Source: Alternaria dauci (lineage: Eukaryota; Ascomycota; Dothideomycetes; Pleosporales; Pleosporaceae). From it: a stretch of DNA of 64,000 nucleotides. The stretch covers positions 1,612,001 to 1,676,000 of the forward strand of contig NC_091272.1 of NCBI RefSeq assembly GCF_042100115.1, read 5' to 3'. A program made the translations under genes and the position numbers. The notes beneath the pieces were generated by a model. The model saw only the letters and a list, made by a program, of their open reading frames with translations, did no database searches and was not told where the DNA came from. Position 1 is the stretch's first letter; each line of letters opens with the position of its first letter. Shown here in pieces: positions 1 to 13,056 of the stretch.

Positions 1-2
1 GC

Positions 3-773
3 ACAGACTCTTCGAAATATTTTGACAATCCTCAGTATTCGCTCACCATCAAGGAACGTAGCTCACTAGCCATCCTGCTCACGAGTACGAACCACGAGCA
101 TCCCCTACATGTCAAACTTGCGCTGGGACACGGAAAGAGGTTATATCGTCTCCAGAGTCGCGATGTACTTGCAGACTCGGGTGATCACCGCAGTGGATGT
201 GTCCTAGCGGAGATTAAGGACCTTCAGCCGGGCTCCTACACGATTATCTGCTCGTTGTTCGAAGCTGGTCTGACTGGCGACTACAAACTCCGAGTTGACA
301 GCACGAGCGAGGTGGTGTTGAAGCAAGTGCCGCGCGATGGAGCAGGTCTACTTTCCATGAAGCTCGCTCCGGCCTGCTTCGGTGCCAACATACATAAAGT
401 TGCTGCCCCGTTGTGGCCTATGCGGTTGGCTTCGTATACCATCATCGCCAGATTCGCCAAGGCGACAAGTCCTCGTGCTATGGATCTGGGCAAGCTGGCG
501 CGCAGTCCGCTTCGACTGAGTGTTGAGATTGGTCGAGGCCCAGAGCGCAAGTTCATCATGGCGAGCGAACAAGGCGAGTATTCGGATACGGCTACGGTTC
601 GGTCCGAGAGCGTGAACATTGATCCGAAGCTCACGACGCAAGGCGAACTATGGCTTGTGTTGGATAGGTTGTCAGGCTCTGGTGGACCGGTAGAAGAATG
701 GTACGACGTGGAAATCTACACGGACACGCCCAAGGCATGTGAGATTGGCGTATGGCGGGAATGGGACGACTGA
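3..773 (+). CDS. palB: Calpain-like protease PalB/Rim13, C-terminal part (5' partial)
   Basis: The frame is open from the left edge to a TGA at 771-773, giving about 256 C-terminal residues. The start and the protease core lie outside the window. The segment resembles the C2-like beta-sandwich repeats that follow the cysteine protease core in fungal PalB/Rim13: alternating strands, a GSYTII segment, and an ending like GVWREWDD. In the known pathway PalB is a calpain-like protease recruited to ESCRT-III at endosomes. It is required for proteolytic activation of the zinc-finger regulator PacC/Rim101 at alkaline pH. No catalytic residue is visible here, so the name rests on C-terminal similarity by eye. 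Another calpain-family member is the main alternative. Confidence 0.7.
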   Translation, partial: TDSSKYFDNPQYSLTIKERSSLAILLTSTNHEHPLHVKLALGHGKRLYRLQSRDVLADSGDHRSGCVLAEIKDLQPGSYTIICSLFEAGLTGDYKLRVDSTSEVVLKQVPRDGAGLLSMKLAPACFGANIHKVAAPLWPMRLASYTIIARFAKATSPRAMDLGKLARSPLRLSVEIGRGPERKFIMASEQGEYSDTATVRSESVNIDPKLTTQGELWLVLDRLSGSGGPVEEWYDVEIYTDTPKACEIGVWREWDD

Positions 774-1485
774 TGACTTTCCGACAGGGCAAAGTATGAT
801 CAGGGACGGTGTAGGGGTGGACCGAGAGTCATTTGCATTGTCGATCATAGCGATCATGCATTAGTCGGTATGTCTGGAACTTTTGCATCGTCGTGTGCAG
901 ACGTTGGAAAGGAGCACGTCAGGCTGCATCATGACACTTGAGTTTGTGCAGGTCAGTTGTAGCAAAGAATAGACGAGAAGTTGTCTTACACACGTGGTGC
1001 GGTTCCCATGATTGTGAAGCAAGGTATTCGGAGTTGTGAAACGTGGTAGGGGTGAGAGTCGGTGGCGAGACTGCACCCAATCAAGTGATGCACGATCCGT
1101 CAATGCATGTCCCTATTGCGCATTTCGACCTTGCAGCAGACGCGCAGGTTGGGATTAGAGGTACGATAACGGCAACGCTAAATAAAAGAACAGCAGCCCC
1201 TGCAAGTTGGCGATAACCGTCTCTCGGACTTGGATGCGTATGCTGCATTCGATCTGATCTCCTTTCTCCTTCTCTTCTCCACTACCCCGCTGCGACAAGG
1301 TTGAAGGCTATCGGCTGCGCTACGTCAGAGTTCCGCGCGTGTGCCAGCTGCCAAGTGACCCCGAAAAGTGCAACGCCTCAACGCCTCAGCACCTGACGAC
1401 ATCATCGATCCTTACCCAGATATAGCTTCGCGCTCCTGTCTCCACTTGCTGGTACTCTCTCGAGCAAAACACGTATCCCATCACC
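774..1485. other. Intergenic, PalB 3' side and OSBP promoter
   Basis: No gene is seen. The interval lies between the palB stop and the start of the oxysterol-binding protein. A pyrimidine-rich stretch near 1258-1290 (ctcctttctccttctcttct) is the kind of CT block often found just upstream of fungal transcription starts and fits the promoter of the downstream gene. Confidence 0.5.
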
Positions 1486-3266
1486 ATGGCGGACCTCGCG
1501 CCAGAGAAGGCCCAACCGGGCTCTGCAACCACGTCCGCCCTCAACTCGAAAGATAATTCGCGGGCTGCAACGCCTTCAAACGCCGCCGTCGAGAAGGCGC
1601 CCGATGACAGCTCAAAGTTCAAGACCTTCTTGGGCATATTGAGGAGGTAACGTAGCACCGCCCAGTCACCGCATGTCTACTTGGCACGGCTGGCGAGATT
1701 CGACGCGCCAAAGCTAACTGCGTCTTGCCTCCAGGTTCATTGGTGTCTCCGACCTCGCTGCTGTTCGCTTCTCCCTCCCCGCACAACTCCTCGAACCAAG
1801 GCCAAACTTGGGTACGTTACATCACCATAAATCTCGGTTTGCTACCATGGCAAGTCGCTGCGGCTGGCCTATCATCTGACGGAGAGCAGAGTACTGGCAC
1901 TACTTGGACAGGCCCGACACATTCATCAGGTCAGCATAGCTTCATCTTGAGCTGCAGGAGCCCTTACTGACCTGCACAGTATCGGAGATTCAGATGACGA
2001 CCTGGGGCGCATGCTGGGGTGCTTGCGCTTCTGGTTTACCAAGGACCTGGTATGCCGCACGTGTCATCGCGAAAGACGTAGCTAATACCGGCGCAGAAAT
2101 ACGTCAAGGGCAAGCCGTGCAAGCCTTACAACTCCACATTGGGCGAATTCTTCAGGGTATGCTCTGATCTACAACGACACGGGCTACCTACTGACTCTCA
2201 CAGTGCAACTGGAAGATCGAGGATACACATCCCACTCTCAAGACCCCCAACTCCGCACCCACAAGCGCTGCCAACAGCGTCAAAGGCGATGGCAAATTCG
2301 TCACCGTCTCCTACCTTACCGAGCAAACGTCTCACCACCCACCCGTCTCCGCCTTTTACGTCGACTGTCCCGAGAAGGGCATTAGCGCACGAGGCTACGA
2401 TCAACTGAGCGCCAAATTTACTGGTACAAGCGTACGTGTGGTGGCTGGAGCGCACAACCTGGGCATCTTCATCACCTTGAAGAACCGGGACAATGAGGAG
2501 TACCAACTCACTCACCCAGCAGCCTACCTCGGGGGTATACTACGAGGTATGTCGTGAGAGCACAATATGCGGTGTGATCGTGCTTACCATATTTACAGGC
2601 TCCCTAAACGTATCCGTCGCGGATAGCTGCTTCGTCACCTGCCCCAAGACAGGGCTGAAGGTCATCCTAGAATACCAAGAGGAGGGCTGGCTCGGTCGAT
2701 CACAGAACAAGGTTTTGGGTGTCATCTTCAAGTACGACCCCAAGAACGACACTATTACCAAGATCAAGGATGTGTCAGATAAGGATGTCCTGGCGCGGAT
2801 AGAGGGCAACTGGCAAGACAAGGTCTACTATACCCTCGGCAGCAAGCCATTCGTCAAGGTTGCTGTAAGTACACTGATCATCAATCTGCATCATAGTCTA
2901 ACATCTCGGCAGGAGAAGAACCTCATCATCGACCTCAACCCGCTCGACCCCGTAGCCAAGATTGTTCCCCCGCTCGACCAGCAGCTTCCCAACGAGTCTC
3001 TCAAGTTCTGGGATGGCGTCACAAATGCCATAGTAGGCAAGCAATATGGACTGGCGACGACCCTCAAGACCGAGATCGAGGAGAAGCAACGGCAAAAGGC
3101 TGCGGAGCGAAAGGCGGCAGACAAGGAATGGAAGCCGCGATTCTTCACTGGAGCAGTCACGCCTATCGGCAGACCAGACCTCACCAAGGACGGTGAGGAA
3201 GCTCTGAAGGGCTTGCACGCGGAGAACTACCAACTGCCGCCAAACGAGGAATACGCCGCTTTTTGA
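1486..3266 (+). CDS. osh6: Oxysterol-binding protein homologue, Osh6/Osh7 type
   Basis: Eight exons are read by splice signals and frame: 1486-1646, 1735-1811, 1890-1929, 1980-2049, 2097-2156, 2204-2546, 2599-2864 and 2913-3266. The protein is about 456 aa. It has the lipid-lid motif SLPAQLLEPRPNLEYW near residue 65, then FWFTKDLKYVKGKPCKPYN, then EQTSHHPP around residue 176, a one-residue variant of the OSBP signature EQVSHHPP. There is no PH or ankyrin domain, so it is a short ORP. The lid loop resembles yeast Osh6/7, which exchange phosphatidylserine for PI4P between ER and plasma membrane; that lipid specificity is inferred. The start is the first ATG, in the good context accATGg. Eight exons in 1.8 kb is intron-dense compared with its neighbours. 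Confidence 0.88.
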
Positions 3267-4386
3267 TCGCATCCTCTCTTTCTCGCATGTTGGGAAGAAA
3301 TTGCAGAACCGGACGAACCAGTATAGCAGGACTTTCACTACGACATCCACTACCTTTTGACTCTTCGGGGAACACAACACCCTCATTTGGCATCGTTGGC
3401 GATATCGGGACGCTTTTTGGTTGGTTAAGAAGAGGGGAGCATTGGCTTGTTCGGCGTTCTCGTACATAACATTGGGACCTACACATGGTGTTTGTGTCTT
3501 TTCTGTCACGATTATCTTACGAATAGATCTCTCAGACTGCTTGCCTTGATACAAAGGCTTTCTGTCAATTGACCCCTTTGGTGGGAACCATGACTTGTCG
3601 AATAATCATTCCAAAGCACCTACGTTATCCCTAAGCAACAAATCGCAACATATGAAACCAGATACTTGAACATATTTAGGACATATTGAATAGAGTAAAT
3701 AATCGTCTATGCCAATGAATGAATACAGGGATTGATTTTGGGCTCATGACTATGTGCGGTTGCATGGTATGAATTTACTTCCGGTGTTGATGATGCCATT
3801 TAAGATACAAAACGACCACCAACACTACGGAAACATTTTGCGCAAATTCCAGGTGCTTTTCAATTATGTATCTGCTCAAGTTATAACCATCGATCCTGGG
3901 ATACTTTGAAATAATGATCACAGTCATCAGAGAAAAAACAAAGTTGTGTAATCGTGGGGTTTTGTTGATTTTTCTATAATTTCAATGTCCAGCTCAGCAA
4001 TGTCGCGACATGATCATCTGTCGACAAGACACGACTAAGCGGAATTGTGGAAAGCATCGCAAGCCCCAGATGGGAGCTACGCGATGAACCGCTGCGTTGA
4101 GTATGCAGGCGGTACTAAAAGATCCAGACAACGCCAGTATTCCGCCATGCAATGCAATACCATCGCCCTATTTGTAACCGTGCTGTTATCAAGAAACCAT
4201 CATACGCCAGAAATTCGCCAGTATTGATACAAACAAGGATATACACAAGGTCCTATCATCCACATCGGACGCGACCGGTGTTGCGTGTCCGAGGATGATA
4301 GATGGAAATGTCCTATCAGACACGAGCTCGCAAACGTTACAGGAGCAACAACGTTGGTAGGCGGTGTTGTGACCGAAACAACCAGA
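3267..4386. other. Intergenic between two converging genes
   Basis: Nothing coding is supported. The interval separates the 3' ends of the OSBP and SQS1 genes. From about 3540 to 4020 it is visibly richer in A+T than its surroundings, with runs such as tttgttgatttttctataatttc. This fits 3' UTR and terminator sequence for both genes. No repeat or mobile element was recognised. Confidence 0.5.
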
Positions 4387-6858
4387 TCACTGTAAACCAG
4401 CCTTGTTGGTCTTCACAGTATGCGGGATAGGCTGCAGAATGCCCTTGTTGTCGGCAGTACCAAGAGCAGTGCCCTTGGACCATCCCATCTTCATCATCAG
4501 GGCATGGCCCTTGTTTTCCGGACCCAGCTCTGGTGCATTTGCACCAACGGTCTCACCATCCTTGTAGCCAAGCTGAGGGCGAGAACGTACGCCGCCCTGC
4601 TTGTGTTTGACAGTAGAGAACCTGCCGGGGCGGCCACCACCGCCCTGCGAATAGAGAGGACCTTTGAGGCGCTTCTGGAAGCCCTTCTTTGCAATCGCGA
4701 TATCAAACTCATCGTCGGTATAGGTGCGCGTGCGATTGGTCTTGGAGAGGATGGTAAATCTGTCCATGCCATCGCCACGGGAACGAGAGTTCAAGTTGAA
4801 AAATGCAGCGGCTTGGTGGACAGTGGCACGGCGATAGGCCTCCATGGGTGGTAGAGATAGTGTCTGCATGTCACCCAACAAGAACTCACGTAGCTCTTCG
4901 ACAATGTCCTCCATGTCGATGCCGCCCTGGTACTTGACCTTGAGATTGGGGCCTTTGCCCTTGCGACCTAGCAAGCCTTGTTGACGCAGCTCCTCACGCT
5001 CTGCCTTCTTAAGCCGCTTCTTTTCTCTGTCATTCGCCCACGCGCTCTGTAGCTGTTCGTTGAGATCGGAGTCATCCAACTCTGGCGGTGGCTGGCCACG
5101 TCGACCCTTCTTCTTAGGCTTTAGCGATGGGCGCTCAGTATCCATGATATCGAAACCGCCATATGGGTCCATCTCAAGGGCTGCAACCATAGCAGAGGCC
5201 GAAGGGAAGGTAGGTTCCCTATTACCTCGTCCACGCCCCTTCTTTCTGCTAGGCCTGCTGTAAGTGCCATATGAGTAGTCTTTGGCAGGGCCCGACCCAT
5301 CGAAGAAATCGTCGCCCGCGTACAACATCACCTCATCGCCACCTAGGCCAAGCTCTTCTTGCTTCTGCAGGATCTTTGCGATAGTCTCGTCGTCGAGTTC
5401 ATCATCGTCTTCTTCTTCGTCGTCGTCATCGTCGTCATCATCGTCTTCGTCATCTTCATCCTCATCGTCGTCCTCGGAGTCACTACTGGAAAGCATCTGC
5501 TGTTCACGCTCGTAGGCCTCTGACTCGAAAGCTTTAATCAGGCGCTTCTCGTCGGCAGTCTTGAGATGTGTGTATGACAGCCAACGGGCATCGTCGGTAA
5601 CAGAGTTTTCGTAGACGCAGAGATATTGAAGGCCACTCTTGCGGGTGCGCTTCGATAGAATCCGAACGACTTTTTCCATGACATCTGACGAGGTGCTCAT
5701 GTCTTCAAAGTCCTGCAACATGTCCGAATCCCAGTTGTCGCTGCCTTCGCCTTCGTTGCCGCCGTCCTGGCTTCCAGATACCGACTCCCAGTCGTTGTGA
5801 CTGCCTGCATCCAGATCCATTTGCCGACGAGCGAAACCAGACGTAGCCAGCAGGTCTTCGGTGAGACCAAACTCTTCCATGTTCTGCATGTAGTCGTCGA
5901 TAGCTGCGTCGCGGGGGTTCACCTCGCCACGCAAATAAGAGTCCATGCCGGGACGGGCAGTGTCAGGCAACCATCCAACATTTGGCTTGCTTCGATGTTG
6001 CCACTCGGTAGTTTTGCCTTCCCACGCGGGTCTGCCGCCTCTTCGCTTTGCAAATTGGTTCTGATCAACGTCATCAGCATCGGAGCCCATGTCTACCTCT
6101 AGCTGAGAAGCAGCGTTGCCTCGAATGCTAAGCTCAACCGATACTGGAACGTTTCCAGTCATGGTCACTGACGCACGATCGCCGGCCGAGGCAGCTTCGA
6201 GCTCAGGCTCTTGAAGAGACGGTGTTTCCACTGAAGGAGCAGGCTGTGATGGTCGTGATGGTGCGTCTTCGGAAGGTTGTGGCGTGGCGGTAGGCGTGGC
6301 TTTGAGTGCCTGTCTCGTAGATGGAGTGGCGACAGGTGCAGCTGATGACTGATTCCCACGGCCTCTGAACAGCACCTCATCAGCGCTCGATGACGAGGCC
6401 TCGGAGAGTGCAGGCGAGGGGCTGCGAATCGCCATGTGTGCCATTGCCGTTGTGTTGTCGGGCGTGGAGGAGGGCGAGGACGGTGTATTTGAGTCGGCAC
6501 CGGAATCAGACGAGACCTGAGCAGTGTCTGGTTCAGGCGTGTCCAGCTTCTTCAGCGTGCCTTCGAGGTGGCCGGCGCTTACGAACTCAATGGGCATGTG
6601 TCGCAGTTTCTTGCCAACCTCAAACGCAGCGGTGCGGTGACTGGACATCCATTTTGCTTCGTCTTTGAGGGAGAACTTGGACGCGGCTGCTGCACGAACG
6701 GTCAACACAACGCACTGATTGGGGACCGCAAACGTACCCTCTTCATGGACTGGCCATGACTGGTACGAGTGGCGTTTGGAAGGCGCGCGCTGTGGTGTGT
6801 TTTTGGCTGAGCCGCCTTTGCCCTTGCCCTTGCCTTTGCCCTTTTTGCCCCGCGACAT
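4387..6858 (-). CDS. SQS1: SQS1-like R3H and G-patch splicing factor
   Basis: One intronless frame of 823 aa. The N-terminus is a basic Lys/Gly repeat (RGKKGKGKGKGKGG), probably nuclear-targeting and RNA-binding. A Ser/Pro-rich region follows, then an almost pure Asp/Glu tract at about residues 459-490. An R3H-like nucleic-acid-binding segment lies near residues 650-715 (ATVHQAAAFFNLNSRSRGDG...RFTILSKTNRT). A C-terminal G-patch follows (about 783-823; GHALMMKMGWSKGTALG, then NKGILQPI). This order matches yeast Sqs1/Pfa1, whose G-patch stimulates the DEAH helicase Prp43 in spliceosome disassembly and ribosome biogenesis. The function is transferred from that family. It is transcribed away from ATG4, sharing a 624-bp upstream region. 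Confidence 0.88.
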   Translation of the reverse strand: MSRGKKGKGKGKGKGGSAKNTPQRAPSKRHSYQSWPVHEEGTFAVPNQCVVLTVRAAAASKFSLKDEAKWMSSHRTAAFEVGKKLRHMPIEFVSAGHLEGTLKKLDTPEPDTAQVSSDSGADSNTPSSPSSTPDNTTAMAHMAIRSPSPALSEASSSSADEVLFRGRGNQSSAAPVATPSTRQALKATPTATPQPSEDAPSRPSQPAPSVETPSLQEPELEAASAGDRASVTMTGNVPVSVELSIRGNAASQLEVDMGSDADDVDQNQFAKRRGGRPAWEGKTTEWQHRSKPNVGWLPDTARPGMDSYLRGEVNPRDAAIDDYMQNMEEFGLTEDLLATSGFARRQMDLDAGSHNDWESVSGSQDGGNEGEGSDNWDSDMLQDFEDMSTSSDVMEKVVRILSKRTRKSGLQYLCVYENSVTDDARWLSYTHLKTADEKRLIKAFESEAYEREQQMLSSSDSEDDDEDEDDEDDDDDDDDDEEEDDDELDDETIAKILQKQEELGLGGDEVMLYAGDDFFDGSGPAKDYSYGTYSRPSRKKGRGRGNREPTFPSASAMVAALEMDPYGGFDIMDTERPSLKPKKKGRRGQPPPELDDSDLNEQLQSAWANDREKKRLKKAEREELRQQGLLGRKGKGPNLKVKYQGGIDMEDIVEELREFLLGDMQTLSLPPMEAYRRATVHQAAAFFNLNSRSRGDGMDRFTILSKTNRTRTYTDDEFDIAIAKKGFQKRLKGPLYSQGGGGRPGRFSTVKHKQGGVRSRPQLGYKDGETVGANAPELGPENKGHALMMKMGWSKGTALGTADNKGILQPIPHTVKTNKAGLQ
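5401..5475 (-). repeat. Asp/Glu trinucleotide tract inside SQS1
   Basis: On the plus strand this is a run of tcg/tca/tct/atc-type triplets (for example cgtcgtcatcgtcgtcatca). On the minus strand it encodes a continuous acidic stretch of about 25 Asp/Glu residues. It is an in-frame low-complexity microsatellite. Its mirror frame on the plus strand reads as poly-serine and is not a gene. Confidence 0.85.
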
Positions 6859-7482
6859 GGCGATGGCGGTGCGACGAGAGTTTGCGGTGAAACGGAAAGG
6901 GAGAGTGCGGTGGAAGCTTTGGAGATGATACGCTCTTGAATGTCTCGTCGCGAGTGGCGCGGGGCTAGTAACGATGCGCAGGGTTAGCTTTAGCGGAGCT
7001 TATGACGACTAGGGCCGCTGGTTATCGCGCTGTAGGGAGCTCTCAGCATGTCGAGCGAGCAGCAACACGTTCCCAGGTGGATAATCCATTCTAAGCAAGT
7101 GAAGCTGACGCACTTGAACGAAGCGCGGTGTACACAAGCTGTGTTGCTTTGTGCATGTTCTCGCCAGCGCATTCCCCAAGCGTGATTGACGTGAAGTGAC
7201 ACCCGTGGACAGCCAGGTGATAGCAACCGCGGGCCCCTCCCCCGCGGGAACCTTGGTTCGGAGAGCCGCATATGACCTCTGCGGCTCGCTGCGCCGACTG
7301 AGCAAATCCAACTCTGTGCTGATAATCCATCTCTCGTCCAACCCCCTGTGTCGTGGACATGTGTGAATAGTCGTGGCAAGTACGAACGCATGCAGGCAGC
7401 TCTAGGCAACCTCATCTCGGACCTCCGCATCACCTCCGCATCCCTCGTCGCCCTGGCCATACCACCTGTAGTTCCAGCCATC
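6859..7482. promoter_or_regulatory. Divergent promoter region SQS1 / ATG4
   Basis: 624 bp lie between the SQS1 start (minus) and the chosen ATG4 start (plus). No clear TATA or named operator was recognised. If ATG4 starts at the upstream in-frame ATG at 7390, the region shrinks to 531 bp. Several short frames in it do not resemble proteins. Confidence 0.5.
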
Positions 7483-8921
7483 ATGCATGACTTTGAGCGC
7501 GTTACCCGCAACGTTGTCCGCACCTTCTACGACCCTCCGCCTACAAATGACTCCAACGAACCCATATGGCTGCTGGGCCAGCGTTACGATCCCCGTCCTC
7601 CGTCATCCAAGCCTACGCCGACTGATTCGCCATCCGCGGGGACAGCCACGCCCCTGTCCGAGCGCAACGAAGACGAAAGCTGGATAAGGACCAGTATCGA
7701 AGAGACGGAGCGCAAAGAAGCTCCAAATGGCGAGGACCCGGCACAATACGGCAACTGGCCCTCTGCCTTCCTCGACGACTTCGAGTCGCGCATATGGATG
7801 ACCTACCGCTCGGGCTTCGCAGCCATCCAGAAGAGCCAGGACCCAAAGGCAACAAGCGCCATGAGTTTTCGCGTGCGCATGCAGAACCTCGCCTCCCCTG
7901 GCTTCACGTCGGACACGGGCTTTGGGTGCATGATCAGGAGTGGGCAGTGCATCCTCGCCAACGCGCTGCAGATACTACGTCTCGGGCGGGACTGGAGATA
8001 TCAAGAGAAGCCTGATGCGAAGGAGCATCAGGAAATACTCTCCATGTTTGCCGACGACCCGAGAGCGCCCTTTTCTATTCATCGCTTCGTCGAGCACGGC
8101 GCTGCTGTATGCGGAAAGTACCCTGGCGAGTGGTTCGGTCCCTCGGCAGCAGCACGTTGCATACAGGATCTAGTGCACAAGAACAAGGAAGCTGGACTGA
8201 GGGTGTACGTGTCAGGCGATGGCGCCGATGTGTACGAGGATAAGCTAAAGGAGATTGCCATGGAAGATGACGGCGAATGGCAACCTACACTAATCCTAGT
8301 CGGCACGAGGTTGGGCATCGACAAGATTACTCCAGTATATTGGGAAGCACTGAAGGCGAGCCTGCAGATGAAGCAGAGTATTGGCATTGCAGGGTAAGGC
8401 GCAGCGAGCATCTGGCATGCTTCATTAGTAGTTGTACTGACTGTCTTAGTGGCCGACCATCAGCATCACATTATTTTGTAGCCACGCAGGCGAACAACTT
8501 CTTCTATCTCGATCCCCACAGCACACGCCCGCTTCTACCCTATCGCCCTCCTCCAGCATCCACCGACAGCGAGGCAGCAGCAGCAGCGTCATCTTCCACG
8601 CTAGAAGCCTCGGCAACATCCACCTCGTCATCCACGACCATTGTCCCTTCATCAAACACATCATCGTATTCGGCAGAGGAACTCGCAACATGCCACACAC
8701 GCCGCGTCCGCCGTCTGCAGATCCGCGAGATGGATCCCTCCATGCTCCTTGCCTTCCTCATTACATCGCAGGAAGACTACGACAACTGGAAAGAAGGCGT
8801 CCGCAGCGTGCAGGGTAAGAGCGTGGTTCACGTGCAAGACAGAGAGCCAGCGCCGCGAGGACAGGAGAGAGAGGGCGCTATTGACGAAGTTGAAAGCTTC
8901 GACGAGGATGGCTTACCATAG
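7483..8921 (+). CDS. ATG4: Cysteine protease ATG4 (autophagin)
   Basis: Two exons, 7483-8393 and 8450-8921, about 460 aa. Atg4 is a cytosolic C54 peptidase that trims the Atg8 C-terminus to expose glycine for lipidation, and later removes Atg8 from phosphatidylethanolamine. The nucleophile Cys149 lies in [14 protein letters not shown]. The Asp/His pair is in YLDPHSTR in exon 2. The junction rebuilds [14 protein letters not shown], strongly typical of the family, and so fixes the intron. A Ser/Ala/Thr-rich insert follows in exon 2, probably a disordered loop, before [17 protein letters not shown]. An in-frame ATG at 7390 would add 31 residues. I prefer 7483 because family members begin just before the helix ending in FYDP, but this is not decided by the sequence. 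Confidence 0.93.
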
Positions 8922-9693
8922 GCCCATGTTGTCTTGCTTTCCCTCGCTCTCTCGGTGGCCGCTCTCTTTTGGGTCTCGCAATGATATCATACGGGTACAT
9001 GCATGTCTGGAGTTTGGGCATTCTTAGTATGGGTTTCTCGGGGTTGGCACATGTGTGTAGTCGTAAATGCCGCGTTTTCGTGTGCAACCCACATCCTGTC
9101 GTAACGATTTGCTCATTTTGCGGCGCTTCCAAAGCTGGCACGTGGAGTCCGTGCCTATCATTCTGACTGTGAAATCGACACGTTGTTGTAAAACGGGCTT
9201 CTACGTCATGTCGGCCAAAGTCGCATAGCACGCGACAGCTCCGGATGCGACGTAGTGAAAGACGCGCTTTGACGCGTGTATCCGGATGCGGTACACGCGA
9301 CCGTCTCGAGCGCGTCAATACAGCGCTTCGACTCGAACGTCGCGCGTCATCCATCCTGCGCAAGGTAGACAGTTGAGTACCAAGACGGAGCATCTCTTCG
9401 TGGTCGGTATAACTGGTGATTAGTTGACAAACAGAAACAGAAATAAGAAAGGAAACCATTGGAGAAATTGGACTCATGTGTGAAGTTCGAAATAATTGAT
9501 TCGTTCCCGTCTGCTGTGGTATAATGTACAGACCCTGATGGACCTCGTAGTCGAACACGACTAGATGATTCGATGACAGACAAACCGACCCATGATCACA
9601 TTAGCAAAGGACCCGTGAACACCGCACCCCATAACCACTTGTCGGAATAGACAAGAAAGACCCAAAGAAAACATCCAGCGAAAAGAAAGCACT
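8922..9693. other. Intergenic between converging ATG4 and H2B
   Basis: No gene is supported. It holds the 3' flanks of ATG4 and of H2B on the opposite strand. A local stretch near 9180-9340 is rich in CG dinucleotides (gcgcgtcaa, tccggatgcg repeated at 9240 and 9281), but no element was identified. Confidence 0.45.
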
Positions 9694-10267
<574 letters not shown>

Positions 10268-10760
10268 TTTGGGTGATTTGGTGGAGTTTGGGAAAAAGTG
10301 TGGGTTTGGGTTAAAAGCAGAAGCTTGGAGTGAGATGGAGTTGGCAGAGTGTCGTGGTGGGAGTTTGCGATGGATGAAGGGAAAGGTCGTCGACGGCGGG
10401 GGACGCGCTACTTATGGGGAGCGCGCTCTCATGTTGTGATCCAGCAGGCGGCTGGGAGGCCCGTGCGACAGCTCTTGCCAGTTTGGTGGCTAAGCGAGGC
10501 CCGCGAGTGGTCTTGCGCTGCGTTGCGGCAGGCGCTAGACGGCGTCGCTGCCTTTTCGCGCGCTAGCGTGGACAGGTTGATCTCGCGCACTCACAACAGT
10601 CCAGCGCCGTCCTTATAAGACGGCCCCGCCCCCCAACAGCAGCAAGCAATCCATCGTCTCGACACTCCACGCCCACAACCAGCTCAACCCGCTCATCCAA
10701 CTCATCTCTCTCACCACTCCCACTTTCCCAAATAACCCACCCCAACAAAACTCCTTCAAA
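10268..10760. promoter_or_regulatory. Bidirectional H2B/H2A histone promoter
   Basis: 493 bp separate the two start codons. A TATA-like ttataaga lies at 10613-10620, about 140 bp upstream of the H2A ATG, followed by a CT/CA-rich leader (ctcatctctctcaccactcc). Divergent H2A-H2B pairs with S-phase co-expression are standard in fungi. I could not assign individual histone regulatory sites. Confidence 0.75.

Positions 10761-13056
<2,296 letters not shown>

Noticed and set aside
5282..5515. Plus-strand poly-serine frame
   Set aside because: Mirror of the acidic triplet tract of SQS1 on the other strand; no independent support.
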